Shown here: piece by piece, positions 9,346 through 18,661 of the stretch
Layout of the letters: each line of letters begins with the position of its first letter
Position numbering within the stretch: position 1 is the stretch's first letter
Assembly (NCBI RefSeq): GCF_040253585.1
Contig: NZ_JBELAU010000005.1
Location: forward strand, 310,001 to 374,000
Length of the DNA: 64,000 nucleotides
Source: Emticicia sp040253585
Lineage (GTDB): Bacteria; Bacteroidota; Bacteroidia; Cytophagales; Spirosomataceae
Direction: 5' to 3'
Notes under the pieces: generated by a model
Seen by the model: the letters and a program-made list of their open reading frames with translations, nothing else
Told to the model about the DNA's origin: nothing
Database searches by the model: none
Program-made: the position numbers and the translations under genes

Positions 9346-10721
9346 AAACTCAATTAAAAATAGCCTTGGTACTCATCCTGACAAACGTAATAATGTTATT
9401 ACTTTTGGGTGGCAGCATCTACTATTTTTTATACAATTATTCATACACTGACTTTTATAAACGCTTAGAAACCCGAGCCAAGATTTCGGCAAAGTATAAT
9501 TACGATGCCGATAAAATTGATGCTCAATCGTTTAAGAAAATTAGAGAAGAAAACCTCGAAAAACTCAGCGAAGAAAAAGATTATCGTTTTGAAGTTGAAT
9601 CAGAAGAAGATTTGCCTGCAATTGCTCAGAAAACCACTTTGCCACTTAGTTTTTTGGAAGAGATTTTGAACAAGACAAAATCGACACTTCAACTCAACGA
9701 AACATTTTATACTGGTATCAGATATAATAGTAATGACAAACAATATATAGTAATTGTATCGGCAAAAAACTACTATGCTTCGCATCACTTGATTTTCATG
9801 CGGAATATCATTTTGGTAGCGGTTTTTCTGATAGTTATTTTCATTACTTCGCTATCGTTTTATTTCTCAAAACATATTTTCGACCCTATCAAGAGTATTA
9901 CAGATAGCGTAAAACAAATCAGTACAGAAAACATTCATCAAAGAATTGAAGAAAAATATAATGATAACGAAATTAGTCAGTTGATTTCGACTTTCAATGA
10001 TTTACTGAACAGGCTTGAAACATCTTTTGAAACACAGAAGAACTTTGTGAGCAATGCTTCGCATGAGTTTGGCACTCCGCTTACCTCTATCATGGGCGAA
10101 GCCGAAGTAATGCTCATGAAAGAACGCACGCCCGAAGAGTATCAGCAGTCGCTCACCAGTATTTTAGGACAAGCCGAACGTCTCAATCAAATTACTCAAA
10201 CATTGCTTTACTTAGCTCAGACTGGATATAGCAATAAAAAAGTAAACTTTGAAATTCTACGTACGGATGAACTCCTATGGCAAGCAAAAGGGATAATTGA
10301 TAAGCTAAACCCCAAAAACAACATTATCATTGACTTTAGTCTGTTGCCCGAAAACCCATTTAAACTAAAAGTTATGGGTAATAAACAGCTCTTATCGCTT
10401 GCTTTTACGAATCTGCTCAGCAATGCTTGCAAATATTCAAGCAATAAACCCGTAAATGTGAGTATTGCTTCGAGCGACAGTCAAGTTTTTTTGATAATAA
10501 AAGACCAAGGAATAGGCATTCCAGAATCTGAAATGCCATTTATCTATGACCCGTTTTTTAGAGCATCAAATACTCGTCATTTCGAGGGTTATGGCATTGG
10601 TTTGCCACTTACCCGGAATATCATCAAGATTCATAATGGACAACTAAACGTCACCTCGGTTGTGAACGAAGGCACTACTGTTCAGATTAAACTCCCGCTG
10701 GCCAATATCCAAAAGTCATAA
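9342..10721 (+). CDS. Sensor histidine kinase (CusS/PhoR-like)
   Basis: A 459-residue membrane kinase with two transmembrane helices (about 7-30 and 148-170) enclosing a periplasmic domain of roughly 115 residues. HAMP (about 170-225), HisKA with phospho-acceptor His241 in NASHEFGTPLTSI, and HATPase_c with N box (NLLSNACKYS), G1 (DQGIGIP) and G2 (GYGIGLPL) follow. It is the cognate kinase of the OmpR-type regulator overlapping it upstream. Confidence 0.92.
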   Translation: MKTQLKIALVLILTNVIMLLLLGGSIYYFLYNYSYTDFYKRLETRAKISAKYNYDADKIDAQSFKKIREENLEKLSEEKDYRFEVESEEDLPAIAQKTTLPLSFLEEILNKTKSTLQLNETFYTGIRYNSNDKQYIVIVSAKNYYASHHLIFMRNIILVAVFLIVIFITSLSFYFSKHIFDPIKSITDSVKQISTENIHQRIEEKYNDNEISQLISTFNDLLNRLETSFETQKNFVSNASHEFGTPLTSIMGEAEVMLMKERTPEEYQQSLTSILGQAERLNQITQTLLYLAQTGYSNKKVNFEILRTDELLWQAKGIIDKLNPKNNIIIDFSLLPENPFKLKVMGNKQLLSLAFTNLLSNACKYSSNKPVNVSIASSDSQVFLIIKDQGIGIPESEMPFIYDPFFRASNTRHFEGYGIGLPLTRNIIKIHNGQLNVTSVVNEGTTVQIKLPLANIQKS

Positions 10722-10752
10722 ATAGTCCACTGTCAGCAGTCGATAGTCAACA
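10721..10752. repeat. Dispersed intergenic microrepeat, copy 1
   Basis: The segment beginning AATAGTCCACTGTC and ending GTCGATAGTCAACAG is a near match, in inverted orientation, to 15293-15326. Both are intergenic. The GTCCAC/GTCGA/GTCAA composition suggests decayed copies of a short dispersed repeat. Confidence 0.5.
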
Positions 10753-10904
10753 GAAATACTTCAAAAAAAATCAATTTTCTGCCAAAAAGCCAAATTTCTG
10801 CAAATCTTAAAATTCTAATCCGATTTTAATCTACCTCTTAAACCTCTCTCATCTGTCTAAAACAACTTTGTACTTTAATTTTTCATGTATCAAATAATTG
10901 GAGT

Positions 10905-11384
10905 ATGACAACTAAAATATTAATACCTACTGATTTTCATGTAGAATCTCTCAATACGCTCAAATTGGCGATGAATCATTTAGAAACCTATGAGGTTGAT
11001 GTAGTTTTAATGTATTCAGAAGATTTGGGAAACTCTATTACAGAACTACTTTTCTACAATCCAAAAAAAGTTGTCGAATCGCTTAGAACAAAAGAATTTG
11101 ATGAAGCCCTCTCGATTCTCAAAAACAGATTCGAAACTCGCATTAAGTCAATTAGTTATGAAATATTTCATGGGTATCGTATAAAACTAATCGAAGATTT
11201 CATGGAGTCGAAAAACATTGATTCTATTTTCTTGCCAAAGAGTTATCTTCTACGACTACCCAAAAAAGGATTTGATACGATTCCGCTTATCAAAAAATCA
11301 AAACTTACATATAAAGAATTAGATTGGGAAACTGGTGTTTATGATTCGGAAGAATTACAACTCAATGCATTATTCATTTACTAA
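10905..11384 (+). CDS. Universal-stress-like (UspA-fold) protein
   Basis: A 159-residue soluble protein. It begins KILIPTDFHVESLNTLKLAM, the first strand and helix of Usp proteins, and contains IDSIFLPKS where Usp proteins have a D-x-I-V segment, but it lacks the usual G-2x-G-9x-G(S/T) ATP-binding loop near the C-terminus. It is therefore probably a non-ATP-binding Usp relative. It stands alone after the two-component pair and ends at a bidirectional terminator. Confidence 0.6.
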   Translation: MTTKILIPTDFHVESLNTLKLAMNHLETYEVDVVLMYSEDLGNSITELLFYNPKKVVESLRTKEFDEALSILKNRFETRIKSISYEIFHGYRIKLIEDFMESKNIDSIFLPKSYLLRLPKKGFDTIPLIKKSKLTYKELDWETGVYDSEELQLNALFIY

Positions 11385-11397
11385 AATTATGCTAAAT

Positions 11398-11430
11398 AAA
11401 TTGCCACGAACTTTAAAGGCGTGGCAATTT
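11398..11430. terminator. Bidirectional terminator
   Basis: An 11-bp perfect stem (AAATTGCCACG / CGTGGCAATTT) between the converging Usp-like and ABC transporter genes. Confidence 0.8.
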
Positions 11431-11451
11431 TACAGAATTCAGAAAATTTTA

Positions 11452-13311
11452 CTACTTGTACCCTTCTGCTTGTAAGTAAAATAACTCGGAATATCGTCCA
11501 TTTTTAGCCAAAAGTTCTTCGTGTGTGCCGATTTCGAGCAGATTTCCTTTATCAAGAACCAAAATTCTATCTGCCATTCTTACTGTTGAAAACCTGTGTG
11601 AAATCAAAATAGCAGTTTTTCCTTTGGTAAGTTCGGCAAAACGTCGAAAAACTTCGTATTCAGCACGGGCATCGAGAGCAGCCGTTGGTTCGTCCAGAAT
11701 CAAAACTTCGGCTTCACGCAAATAAGCTCTCGCCAAAGCAACTTTTTGCCATTCTCCGCCCGAAAGTTCAATTCCTTTAGCAAATTTCCTTCCCAAAGGC
11801 TGTTCATATTTCAGTGGTAATTTTTCAATAACGGTATCGGCCAAACTTTGGTTAGCTGCTCTTTCAAGTTCGGGAAGTTCCTCACGAGACTCAATATCAC
11901 CGACTGCAATATTATCGCCTGCGGTAAAATTGAATTTCTGAAAATCTTGAAAAATGACACCGATGTGTTCACGCAATTCTGCCAAATTATAATCCTTTAA
12001 ATCAACACCATCCAATAAAATTCGGCCTTCGTCGGGGTCATATAATCTTGCCAACAATTTTACTAAAGTTGTTTTTCCTGAACCATTTTCTCCAACTAAA
12101 GCCAGCTTCTCTCCTACTTTTAATGTAAAATTCAGATTTCGATTTGCCCATTTATCAGAATTTGGATATTTGAAACCAACATTCTCAAAACTAAAACCTA
12201 CTTTAATTGGATTTGGGAAAGGTTTGGGTTGAGTGGGCGAGATAATTTGTGGCTCAATCTGGTAAAATTCAAACAAATCATTGAGATATAAAGCTCCTTG
12301 CGAAATGCTGGTGAATCGCCCAAGAATACCCTCCAACAAAGATTTTAACTGCCGAAACGAACCCGCTAAAAAAGTCAAGCTCCCAATCGTAACGATTCCT
12401 TTGATGGTTTCTACAATGATTAAGGTATATGCAGCAAAATACCCCAAAGTACCGATTGCCACCAATAAACTTCCCCACGATGCTCTTTCTATTGCCAGCT
12501 TTTTGTTTTCCTTGAAATATCGGTCTGATAAATTTCGGAATCGTTCAATAATAAAATCTGAAAGTCCGAAAAGTTTTACTTCTTTGGCGGTTTCATCACT
12601 CGCACCAATAAAACGGTAATAATCTAACTCACGGCGTTGCGGCGTCCAACCTCTTTGTAGCGAATAACTTTTGGCGTTAAAATGCCATTCACCAATAAAA
12701 GATGGAATGACTGAAACCAAAAGCAAGGCAATCAACCACGGATTAAAAGTGACGAGTCCGACGAGCAAAAGCCCCATCGTGATGGCATCTTGTCCTTGTG
12801 CCAAAATCTGCGAAAGTAGAGCTGTTCGACCGTTAGTTTGCTGTCTGGCTCGTTCGAGTTTATCATAAAAAGTGGCGTTTTCAAACTGAGCTAAATCAAG
12901 CGAAACAGCGTGATTCATTAGTTTTATCGACGTTCTATTAGCAAACAAATCACCTAAAAGACTATCAGTCAAAGCAATACCACGAGAAAGCAAATCGCTG
13001 ATAATCATTAAACCAAATTCAGCGGCAATCAATAAATAAATTTGATTGAGGGTTTCTGATTTGCTCGCACTAAGCACCAAAACCTCATCAATAATAAGTT
13101 TGCCAATGTATAAAATAGAAATCGGAATAGCCGAACGAAGGAGACGTAAAACTGTATTACTGATAGTCAAGACGGGCGAAGTAAGATAGACTTCACGCAA
13201 AAAAGCAGGTAAATTACCCAATGCTTTTAGACGTTCTTTGATATTGGGTTTTGTTTCAGATGTATCAATAATTGGTCGAGCCATTAGGTTTCGGTCAGAT
13301 TTATCATTCAT
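11452..13311 (-). CDS. ABC exporter (fused permease and ATPase)
   Basis: A 619-residue half-transporter. An N-terminal membrane domain with about six helices (about 50-340) is followed by an ATPase domain with Walker A GENGSGKTT, Q loop (FQDFQKFNF), signature LSGGEWQKVALARA, Walker B VLILDEPTAALDA and switch His in ISHRFSTV. It should work as a homodimer exporting a lipid, peptide or drug-like substrate that cannot be told from sequence. It is divergent from the sigma factor gene, whose start lies 104 bp away. Confidence 0.9.
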   Translation of the reverse strand: MNDKSDRNLMARPIIDTSETKPNIKERLKALGNLPAFLREVYLTSPVLTISNTVLRLLRSAIPISILYIGKLIIDEVLVLSASKSETLNQIYLLIAAEFGLMIISDLLSRGIALTDSLLGDLFANRTSIKLMNHAVSLDLAQFENATFYDKLERARQQTNGRTALLSQILAQGQDAITMGLLLVGLVTFNPWLIALLLVSVIPSFIGEWHFNAKSYSLQRGWTPQRRELDYYRFIGASDETAKEVKLFGLSDFIIERFRNLSDRYFKENKKLAIERASWGSLLVAIGTLGYFAAYTLIIVETIKGIVTIGSLTFLAGSFRQLKSLLEGILGRFTSISQGALYLNDLFEFYQIEPQIISPTQPKPFPNPIKVGFSFENVGFKYPNSDKWANRNLNFTLKVGEKLALVGENGSGKTTLVKLLARLYDPDEGRILLDGVDLKDYNLAELREHIGVIFQDFQKFNFTAGDNIAVGDIESREELPELERAANQSLADTVIEKLPLKYEQPLGRKFAKGIELSGGEWQKVALARAYLREAEVLILDEPTAALDARAEYEVFRRFAELTKGKTAILISHRFSTVRMADRILVLDKGNLLEIGTHEELLAKNGRYSELFYLQAEGYK

Positions 13312-13415
13312 TTAACTTCCGAATCAAGATTTGGGTTCAGTATAAAACAGAATATCAACAAAAGCAACAGCTTTTTTTATGTTTTCTTACAAATAAATCT
13401 TTCTTTTGTACCAAA

Positions 13416-13991
13416 ATGAAAAAACTCCCCTTCGATACTGACCAAGAACTCCTTGCTGATATTGCCACTGGTGATAGTCGGGCTTTTGAGATTTTGTATC
13501 GAAGATACTTTTCAAAACTCTATGGAGCTGCCTACAAACGCCTGCAAGACAAAGAACTGACCGAAGAGGTGGTTCAAGAATTATTTGTTTCGCTTTGGGA
13601 ACGTCGTGAAACGCTTCCCATCGAAAATATCGAAAATTATCTTTTTACTTCCATCAAATACCTTGTCATTGCTCAATTCAAAAAAAATACACTTTTTGAG
13701 AAATATTCATCAACTTTAATGCTTGATGAGAATGACGATAATTTTACGGAACAAGCCGTTGCTTTCGACGAATTGAATGATGCTTATCAGCAAGCTCTTC
13801 AAACAATACCCGAAAAATGTCGTGAAGTTTTCTTACTAAAACGAAGTGGACTTTCTCAAAAAGAGATTTCGGAAAGACTTGATATTTCGGAGAAAACCGT
13901 TGAAAATCAAATGACCAAAGCCCTCAAAATTCTGCGTGAGGCATTGAAAGACTATACTGCACTGGGCATTCTATTTTTTACAATCGGGTAA
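13416..13991 (+). CDS. ECF-type RNA polymerase sigma-70 factor
   Basis: A 191-residue ECF sigma factor with region 2 (AFEILYRRYFSKLYGAAYKRL...EEVVQELFVSLWERRE) and region 4 (IPEKCREVFLLKRSGLSQKEISERLDIS). The open frame extends upstream to 13272, overlapping the ABC gene. I choose the ATG at 13416 (MKKLPFDTDQ) because the family domain begins just after it. It is followed by a FecR-like anti-sigma factor and a TonB receptor with an STN domain, the standard surface-signalling unit in which receptor occupancy frees the sigma factor. Confidence 0.92.
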   Translation: MKKLPFDTDQELLADIATGDSRAFEILYRRYFSKLYGAAYKRLQDKELTEEVVQELFVSLWERRETLPIENIENYLFTSIKYLVIAQFKKNTLFEKYSSTLMLDENDDNFTEQAVAFDELNDAYQQALQTIPEKCREVFLLKRSGLSQKEISERLDISEKTVENQMTKALKILREALKDYTALGILFFTIG

Positions 13992-14242
13992 ACTAAACTC
14001 TTACTTACTCAAAATTTGATTCCAATCTGTGATTAAAATCACAGCCTTAAAGAACAACGGAAATGATGTACAGTAAAACCAATTTAAATCGGTTTGGTAG
14101 AATAAAATAACATCCTTTGTTACCTTAGACCTCGAATTTATTCGGGGTAAGTTCACGCAACAAAAACTCTCTGAAATATTTTTCATTCTCACGTAGGGGA
14201 AATCTTCTGCTCGTTTCACTTAGTCTATGAAAGCAATAAAAA

Positions 14243-15244
14243 ATGAAAATAAACAAAGAAATAATTGAACGTTTTTTACAAAACACAAGCACCGACCAAG
14301 AACGTCGGGCAGTAGAAACATGGTATTACTCGTTTGAAAACAATCTTGATGGAATTAGCCAACTGACAGATGAAGAACAGCTTGATTTAGAAAATGAACT
14401 TTATCTCAAAATCAAAGAAAAAATAGCACCAGTCCAAAAAACACCTACTCGACAAATAAATTGGGTTTGGTATTTGAGCAGTGCGGCGGCTATGTTTTTA
14501 TTGACTTTTGGAATCTGGACTTATAATAAATCGGCCAAAAATATTCAATCTTTAAGCGGGATTCCGTTTTCGGGTTGGGCAAAATACGAGAATGTTTCTG
14601 CAAAAGAACTGAAAATTACATTGCCTGATGGAAGCGTGGTTGTGATGAAACCTAAGACACAACTTTCTTATAATCAATCAGATACAAAATTTAGAGAAGT
14701 AAATCTGATAGGCGAAGCATTCTTCGATGTGATGCACGATGCTACTCGCCCCTTTTTGATTTATACAGGAAAAATGACAACGAAGGTTCTCGGCACAAGT
14801 TTTTCGGTGAAGGCATATCCGAGCATGAAAAAATCGGAAGTTTCAGTAGTATCGGGCAAGGTAACGGTTTTTGAAAAAGATGCAGAAGACAAACAAAACA
14901 ACGGTGTAATTCTGACTCCGAACTTAAAAGTAACATTCTTTGATGAAGAAGAGCATTTTGTAACTGGTTTGGTCGAAAAGCCCGAAGTTCTTACAACTAT
15001 CAATAAAGAAAACCTGAGTTTTAATTTTCAAGATGCCCCACTCAATGAAGTGCTAACTGCTCTCGAAAAAGCCTACGGCATAGAAATGGTTTTAGAGCGA
15101 GAATCACTCGGAAAATGTACGCTCAACGGAGATTTAACCGAAATGCCACTTTTCACCAAACTCGATATCATTACACGTTCACTCAATGCCACTTATCAAG
15201 TTAAAGGAACAAGTATTTTAGTCAGCGGAGCTGGTTGTGAATGA
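14243..15244 (+). CDS. FecR-family anti-sigma factor
   Basis: A 333-residue inner-membrane protein. It has a cytoplasmic N-terminus that would hold the sigma factor, one membrane helix (about 74-92), a periplasmic FecR domain (LPDGSVVVMKPKTQLSY...VNLIGEAFFDV) and a C-terminal DUF4974 segment (FQDAPLNEVLTALEKAYGIEM) similar to STN domains. It relays the state of the downstream TonB receptor to the sigma factor upstream. Confidence 0.92.
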   Translation: MKINKEIIERFLQNTSTDQERRAVETWYYSFENNLDGISQLTDEEQLDLENELYLKIKEKIAPVQKTPTRQINWVWYLSSAAAMFLLTFGIWTYNKSAKNIQSLSGIPFSGWAKYENVSAKELKITLPDGSVVVMKPKTQLSYNQSDTKFREVNLIGEAFFDVMHDATRPFLIYTGKMTTKVLGTSFSVKAYPSMKKSEVSVVSGKVTVFEKDAEDKQNNGVILTPNLKVTFFDEEEHFVTGLVEKPEVLTTINKENLSFNFQDAPLNEVLTALEKAYGIEMVLERESLGKCTLNGDLTEMPLFTKLDIITRSLNATYQVKGTSILVSGAGCE

Positions 15245-15292
15245 GAACAGAGAATAATTTGAATACCTAATTCATAAAACATAAAATCTTAA

Positions 15293-15326
15293 CTGTGGAT
15301 TATTGACCATCGACCGTGGACTATTA
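15293..15326. repeat. Dispersed intergenic microrepeat, copy 2
   Basis: The reverse complement (GTCCACGGTCGATGGTCAA core) closely matches 10721-10752. Confidence 0.5.
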
Positions 15327-15371
15327 ATTTTCAAAACTTCATATAAAACCAAAAACCAATTTTTTACAAAA

Positions 15372-15440
15372 AAGCCGAGAGTGCTGGAAACACTTTCGGC
15401 TTACAATCACCTCAGTTCCATCGCCAAATGTCTTCTGAGG
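15372..15440 (+). promoter_or_regulatory. Two hairpins in the TonB receptor leader
   Basis: First a 12-bp stem with one G:U pair (AAGCCGAGAGTG / CACTTTCGGCTT, 15372-15402), then CCTCAG / CTGAGG (15410-15440), both between fecR and the receptor ATG at 15485. The first lacks a T run. They may be an RNA processing or attenuation structure lowering receptor read-through from the sigma operon. Function unproven. Confidence 0.4.
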
Positions 15441-15484
15441 CAACACATTCAGTTTAGTTAATCAAACAAAACCTTTGTAAACCT

Positions 15485-18400
15485 ATGCAAAAACCACTAT
15501 TCAATCAAGCATTTTTGCTTAAAATGATGAAAATTTCGCTAACACAATGCTTTCTTGCACTTGTACTTGTGTTGCAGTCTTTGGCCCACGATGGCAAAGC
15601 ACAAGATTTACTCGAAAAAAATGTTTCGGTCAATCTGCAAAATGTAAGCATGCAAGATGCCATTTCTGAAATCGGGAAAGTGGCTGATGCAAAGTTTTTT
15701 TACAGTTCAAAAGTCATTTTGTCCGACAAAAAAATCAGTTTACAAGTACAAAATCAGAAATTTTCGGAAGTTCTGAGCAAATTATTTTCGCCACTACATA
15801 TATCTTATAAAGTATATGGCAATCAAATTGTTCTAAACGCTGCCACCGAAGAAACTAAAGCACAAACCATTGATACAGACATACCTGCCCTCCCCGTTGC
15901 TGACCCAATTACAGGAAAAGTAGTTTCAGTAAAAGGTGAAGCATTACCAGGCGTGAGTATTGTAGTAAAAGGCACAAAACGTGGAACAAGCACCGAAGTA
16001 GATGGAAGTTTCAAGATAAATGCCGATAAAGGTGAAGTTTTACAGTTTTCATTTATTGGTTATCAAAATCAAGAAATTACAGTTGGTGAGAATAACATTG
16101 TAAATATCACCTTAGCCGAAGCAACATCTCAACTAAGTGAAGTGGTAGTGATTGGTTCTCGTGGGCAACCCCGCACCGATGTTGAGCGTCCAGTACCTGT
16201 TGATGTATTAAGTGCGAAAGAATTACAAGCAACTGGTCAAGTTGAACTTGGACAAATGGTGCAGTTTAACTCTCCTTCGTTCAATTCGGCCAAAACTGGT
16301 ATCAATGGTGTAGCCAATTATGCCGACCCAGCCACCCTCCGTGGACTTTCGCCCGACCAAGTGTTGGTATTGGTCGATGGCAAGCGTCGTCATCAGTTTT
16401 CGGCATTAAATCTTAACGTAACCGTTGGTTTAGGAACCGTCGTAACCGATATGAACTCGATTCCATCGTTGGCACTCGACCGTGTTGAGGTTTTGCGTGA
16501 TGGTGCAGCTGCACAATATGGTTCTGATGCCATTGCTGGTATTGTAAACTTAGGCTTAAATAAAAGCGTAGGAAAAGGCACATTCAAAACTCAGTACGGA
16601 ATCACGAAAATGGGTGACGGTGGAACGTACATGGGTGCATTAAACTATGGTTTTAAGCTGGGTAAAGAAAAAAGCTACCTTAATCTGACGCTTCATTACC
16701 AGCACGCCAATGGTACCGACCGCTCAGATTTTTATAATCCAAGACCAGTAGCTGGTGGAACTTATACAGGTATTTATTCATCAACTCAGGCAACCGATGA
16801 AGCAACGCTCAAAACAAGAGGAGTTTGGGGAGATTATGGTACTTTCAAAGTAACAAAGTATGGTAGTAATCAGAATACAGCTTATCAAGGATTTTATAAT
16901 TTTGGGTACCCGATAAATGAAAAATGGAATGTGTATAGCTTCGGTGGTGTTTCGATGAAAGATGTATTGGCTTTTGGTTTTTTCAGAGTAGCCAATCCAT
17001 CAAACGCCAACTCAACTCCAGAGATTTTCCCTGATGGTTTTACGCCTCAATTACCGGGGAAAACCATTGATTATTCATCAGTTGTGGGCCTCAACAGAAA
17101 AGTATCAGACGGTTGGAATCTTGATTTTAGTGCAGGATATGGCCATAATTACTTGGATTTATGGGCAAATAATACTGTAAACCCTTCAATGGGAGCAAAT
17201 TCTCCAACCGAATTTTATGTTGGCCGTAGTGCCGTTGGTCAAACGACCATTGAAGCCAATATTTCGAAGAATTATAAAGGTTTACTTGGCACAAAAAATA
17301 CCAACGTCGCTTTTGGTAGCCAGTTCAGAGCCGAACAGTTTATCTTGAAACAAGGCAGTGCCGAATCGTATCAAGTTGGGCCGCTGGCAACCACCAAAAA
17401 CAAAGCACCAGGTTCGAGTGGCCGCCCAGGAATTGCCCCTACCGACGAAACCGATGCCACTCGTAGCAACATTGGTTTGTATGCTGACGTAGAAAGCGAT
17501 ATTACAAACAAATTTTTAGTAGCAGCCGCCCTTCGCTACGAAAATTATAGCGATTTTGGTAGTAATGTTTCGGGAAAATTAGCCGCTCGTTTGAAACTTT
17601 CGGAAAGTATTTCAATCAGAGGTTCGATAAATAAAGGTTTTAGAGCACCATCATTACAGCAGACTTATAACAGCGTTACGACTTCGACTGTGCAAGCAGG
17701 AGCAATTATTCAGACCAAACAATTACCAAACTCTGACCCTCGTCTGGCACAACTTGGCATTGAAAAACCAAAAGCCGAAAACTCGCTCAACTATAATTTA
17801 GGTATTACAGCAAAGGCAGGCGATAAGTTTTTATTTACGTTAGATGCATATCAGATTGATATTACCGACCGTATTATACTTTCAGAGCGTATGATTGTTA
17901 ATAGCATTGCTTCGCTCAAGCCTTTGTTTCCCGGCATTAGCGAGATTCGCTTTTTCACGAATCATATCAATACACGCACCAGAGGAATTGACTTCGTGAC
18001 AACTTTCAATCATAAATTTACTCCAAAAAGTAAGCTAACGGCCAGTGTTGCTCTGACTTTCAACGAAACCAAATTTACTTCGCAGAAAGCAACACCAAGT
18101 CTTTTACAGGCAGGTACAACGGCCAAGATTTTGATGATTGATACCGTAAGTATTAGTCTGATTGAAACAGCACAACCTCGTCAGAAAATATTGGCATCGG
18201 TGGGCTATCAAATCAATAAATTCAATGCTAATGTGAGAGCATCGTATTTTGGACCAGTAACCGCATGGGAAAAACCTACTGGAAAACCACATATTACACA
18301 AACATTTGGCGGAAAAACACTCATTGATGTAGCATTAACGTATGCGTTTTCTCCTAAGTTTTCACTTACTTTGGGTAGCAATAACATAACCGATGTGTAT

Positions 18401-18523
18401 CCTGACAAGGTTTTGACAAACTTTGCGGGTTATACCAATGGACAAATACCATATACCCGAAATGCTAACCAATTTGGATTTAATGGAGCATTCTATTATG
18501 CTAATGCTACCATTAATTTTTAG
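15485..18523 (+). CDS. TonB-dependent outer-membrane receptor with STN signalling domain
   Basis: A 1012-residue receptor. Signal peptide (about 1-40), STN secretin/TonB domain (about 50-115), a carboxypeptidase-like regulatory domain (about 140-215: ITGKVVSVKGEALPGVSIVV), a plug (about 222-350; DQVLVLVDGKRRHQFSALN) and a beta barrel ending in aromatic-flanked strands up to the terminal Phe. The STN domain and the FecR/sigma pair upstream indicate autoregulation by substrate. No SusD-like lipoprotein follows, so it belongs to the siderophore/vitamin-type rather than the polysaccharide-type receptors. Substrate not identifiable. Confidence 0.9.
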   Translation: MQKPLFNQAFLLKMMKISLTQCFLALVLVLQSLAHDGKAQDLLEKNVSVNLQNVSMQDAISEIGKVADAKFFYSSKVILSDKKISLQVQNQKFSEVLSKLFSPLHISYKVYGNQIVLNAATEETKAQTIDTDIPALPVADPITGKVVSVKGEALPGVSIVVKGTKRGTSTEVDGSFKINADKGEVLQFSFIGYQNQEITVGENNIVNITLAEATSQLSEVVVIGSRGQPRTDVERPVPVDVLSAKELQATGQVELGQMVQFNSPSFNSAKTGINGVANYADPATLRGLSPDQVLVLVDGKRRHQFSALNLNVTVGLGTVVTDMNSIPSLALDRVEVLRDGAAAQYGSDAIAGIVNLGLNKSVGKGTFKTQYGITKMGDGGTYMGALNYGFKLGKEKSYLNLTLHYQHANGTDRSDFYNPRPVAGGTYTGIYSSTQATDEATLKTRGVWGDYGTFKVTKYGSNQNTAYQGFYNFGYPINEKWNVYSFGGVSMKDVLAFGFFRVANPSNANSTPEIFPDGFTPQLPGKTIDYSSVVGLNRKVSDGWNLDFSAGYGHNYLDLWANNTVNPSMGANSPTEFYVGRSAVGQTTIEANISKNYKGLLGTKNTNVAFGSQFRAEQFILKQGSAESYQVGPLATTKNKAPGSSGRPGIAPTDETDATRSNIGLYADVESDITNKFLVAAALRYENYSDFGSNVSGKLAARLKLSESISIRGSINKGFRAPSLQQTYNSVTTSTVQAGAIIQTKQLPNSDPRLAQLGIEKPKAENSLNYNLGITAKAGDKFLFTLDAYQIDITDRIILSERMIVNSIASLKPLFPGISEIRFFTNHINTRTRGIDFVTTFNHKFTPKSKLTASVALTFNETKFTSQKATPSLLQAGTTAKILMIDTVSISLIETAQPRQKILASVGYQINKFNANVRASYFGPVTAWEKPTGKPHITQTFGGKTLIDVALTYAFSPKFSLTLGSNNITDVYPDKVLTNFAGYTNGQIPYTRNANQFGFNGAFYYANATINF

Positions 18524-18661
18524 CAGATTATAGACAAAAGATATGAGACGAGAGAAATTAAATTGTTTACTAATATCTCTTAAAATATTTGGTTGAAATT
18601 TTATTGACCGTGAACTTTGTCAAAATCTCGTATCTTTTGTCTCATGTCAATTATTTAAGCA

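Noticed and set aside
13272..13415. N-terminal extension of the sigma factor
   Set aside because: It overlaps the divergent ABC gene and lacks family similarity; the sigma domain begins right after the ATG at 13416.
14001..14219. 72-residue minus-strand frame between sigma factor and FecR genes
   Set aside because: It opposes the operon direction, lies in an AT-rich gap and shows no domain or signal.
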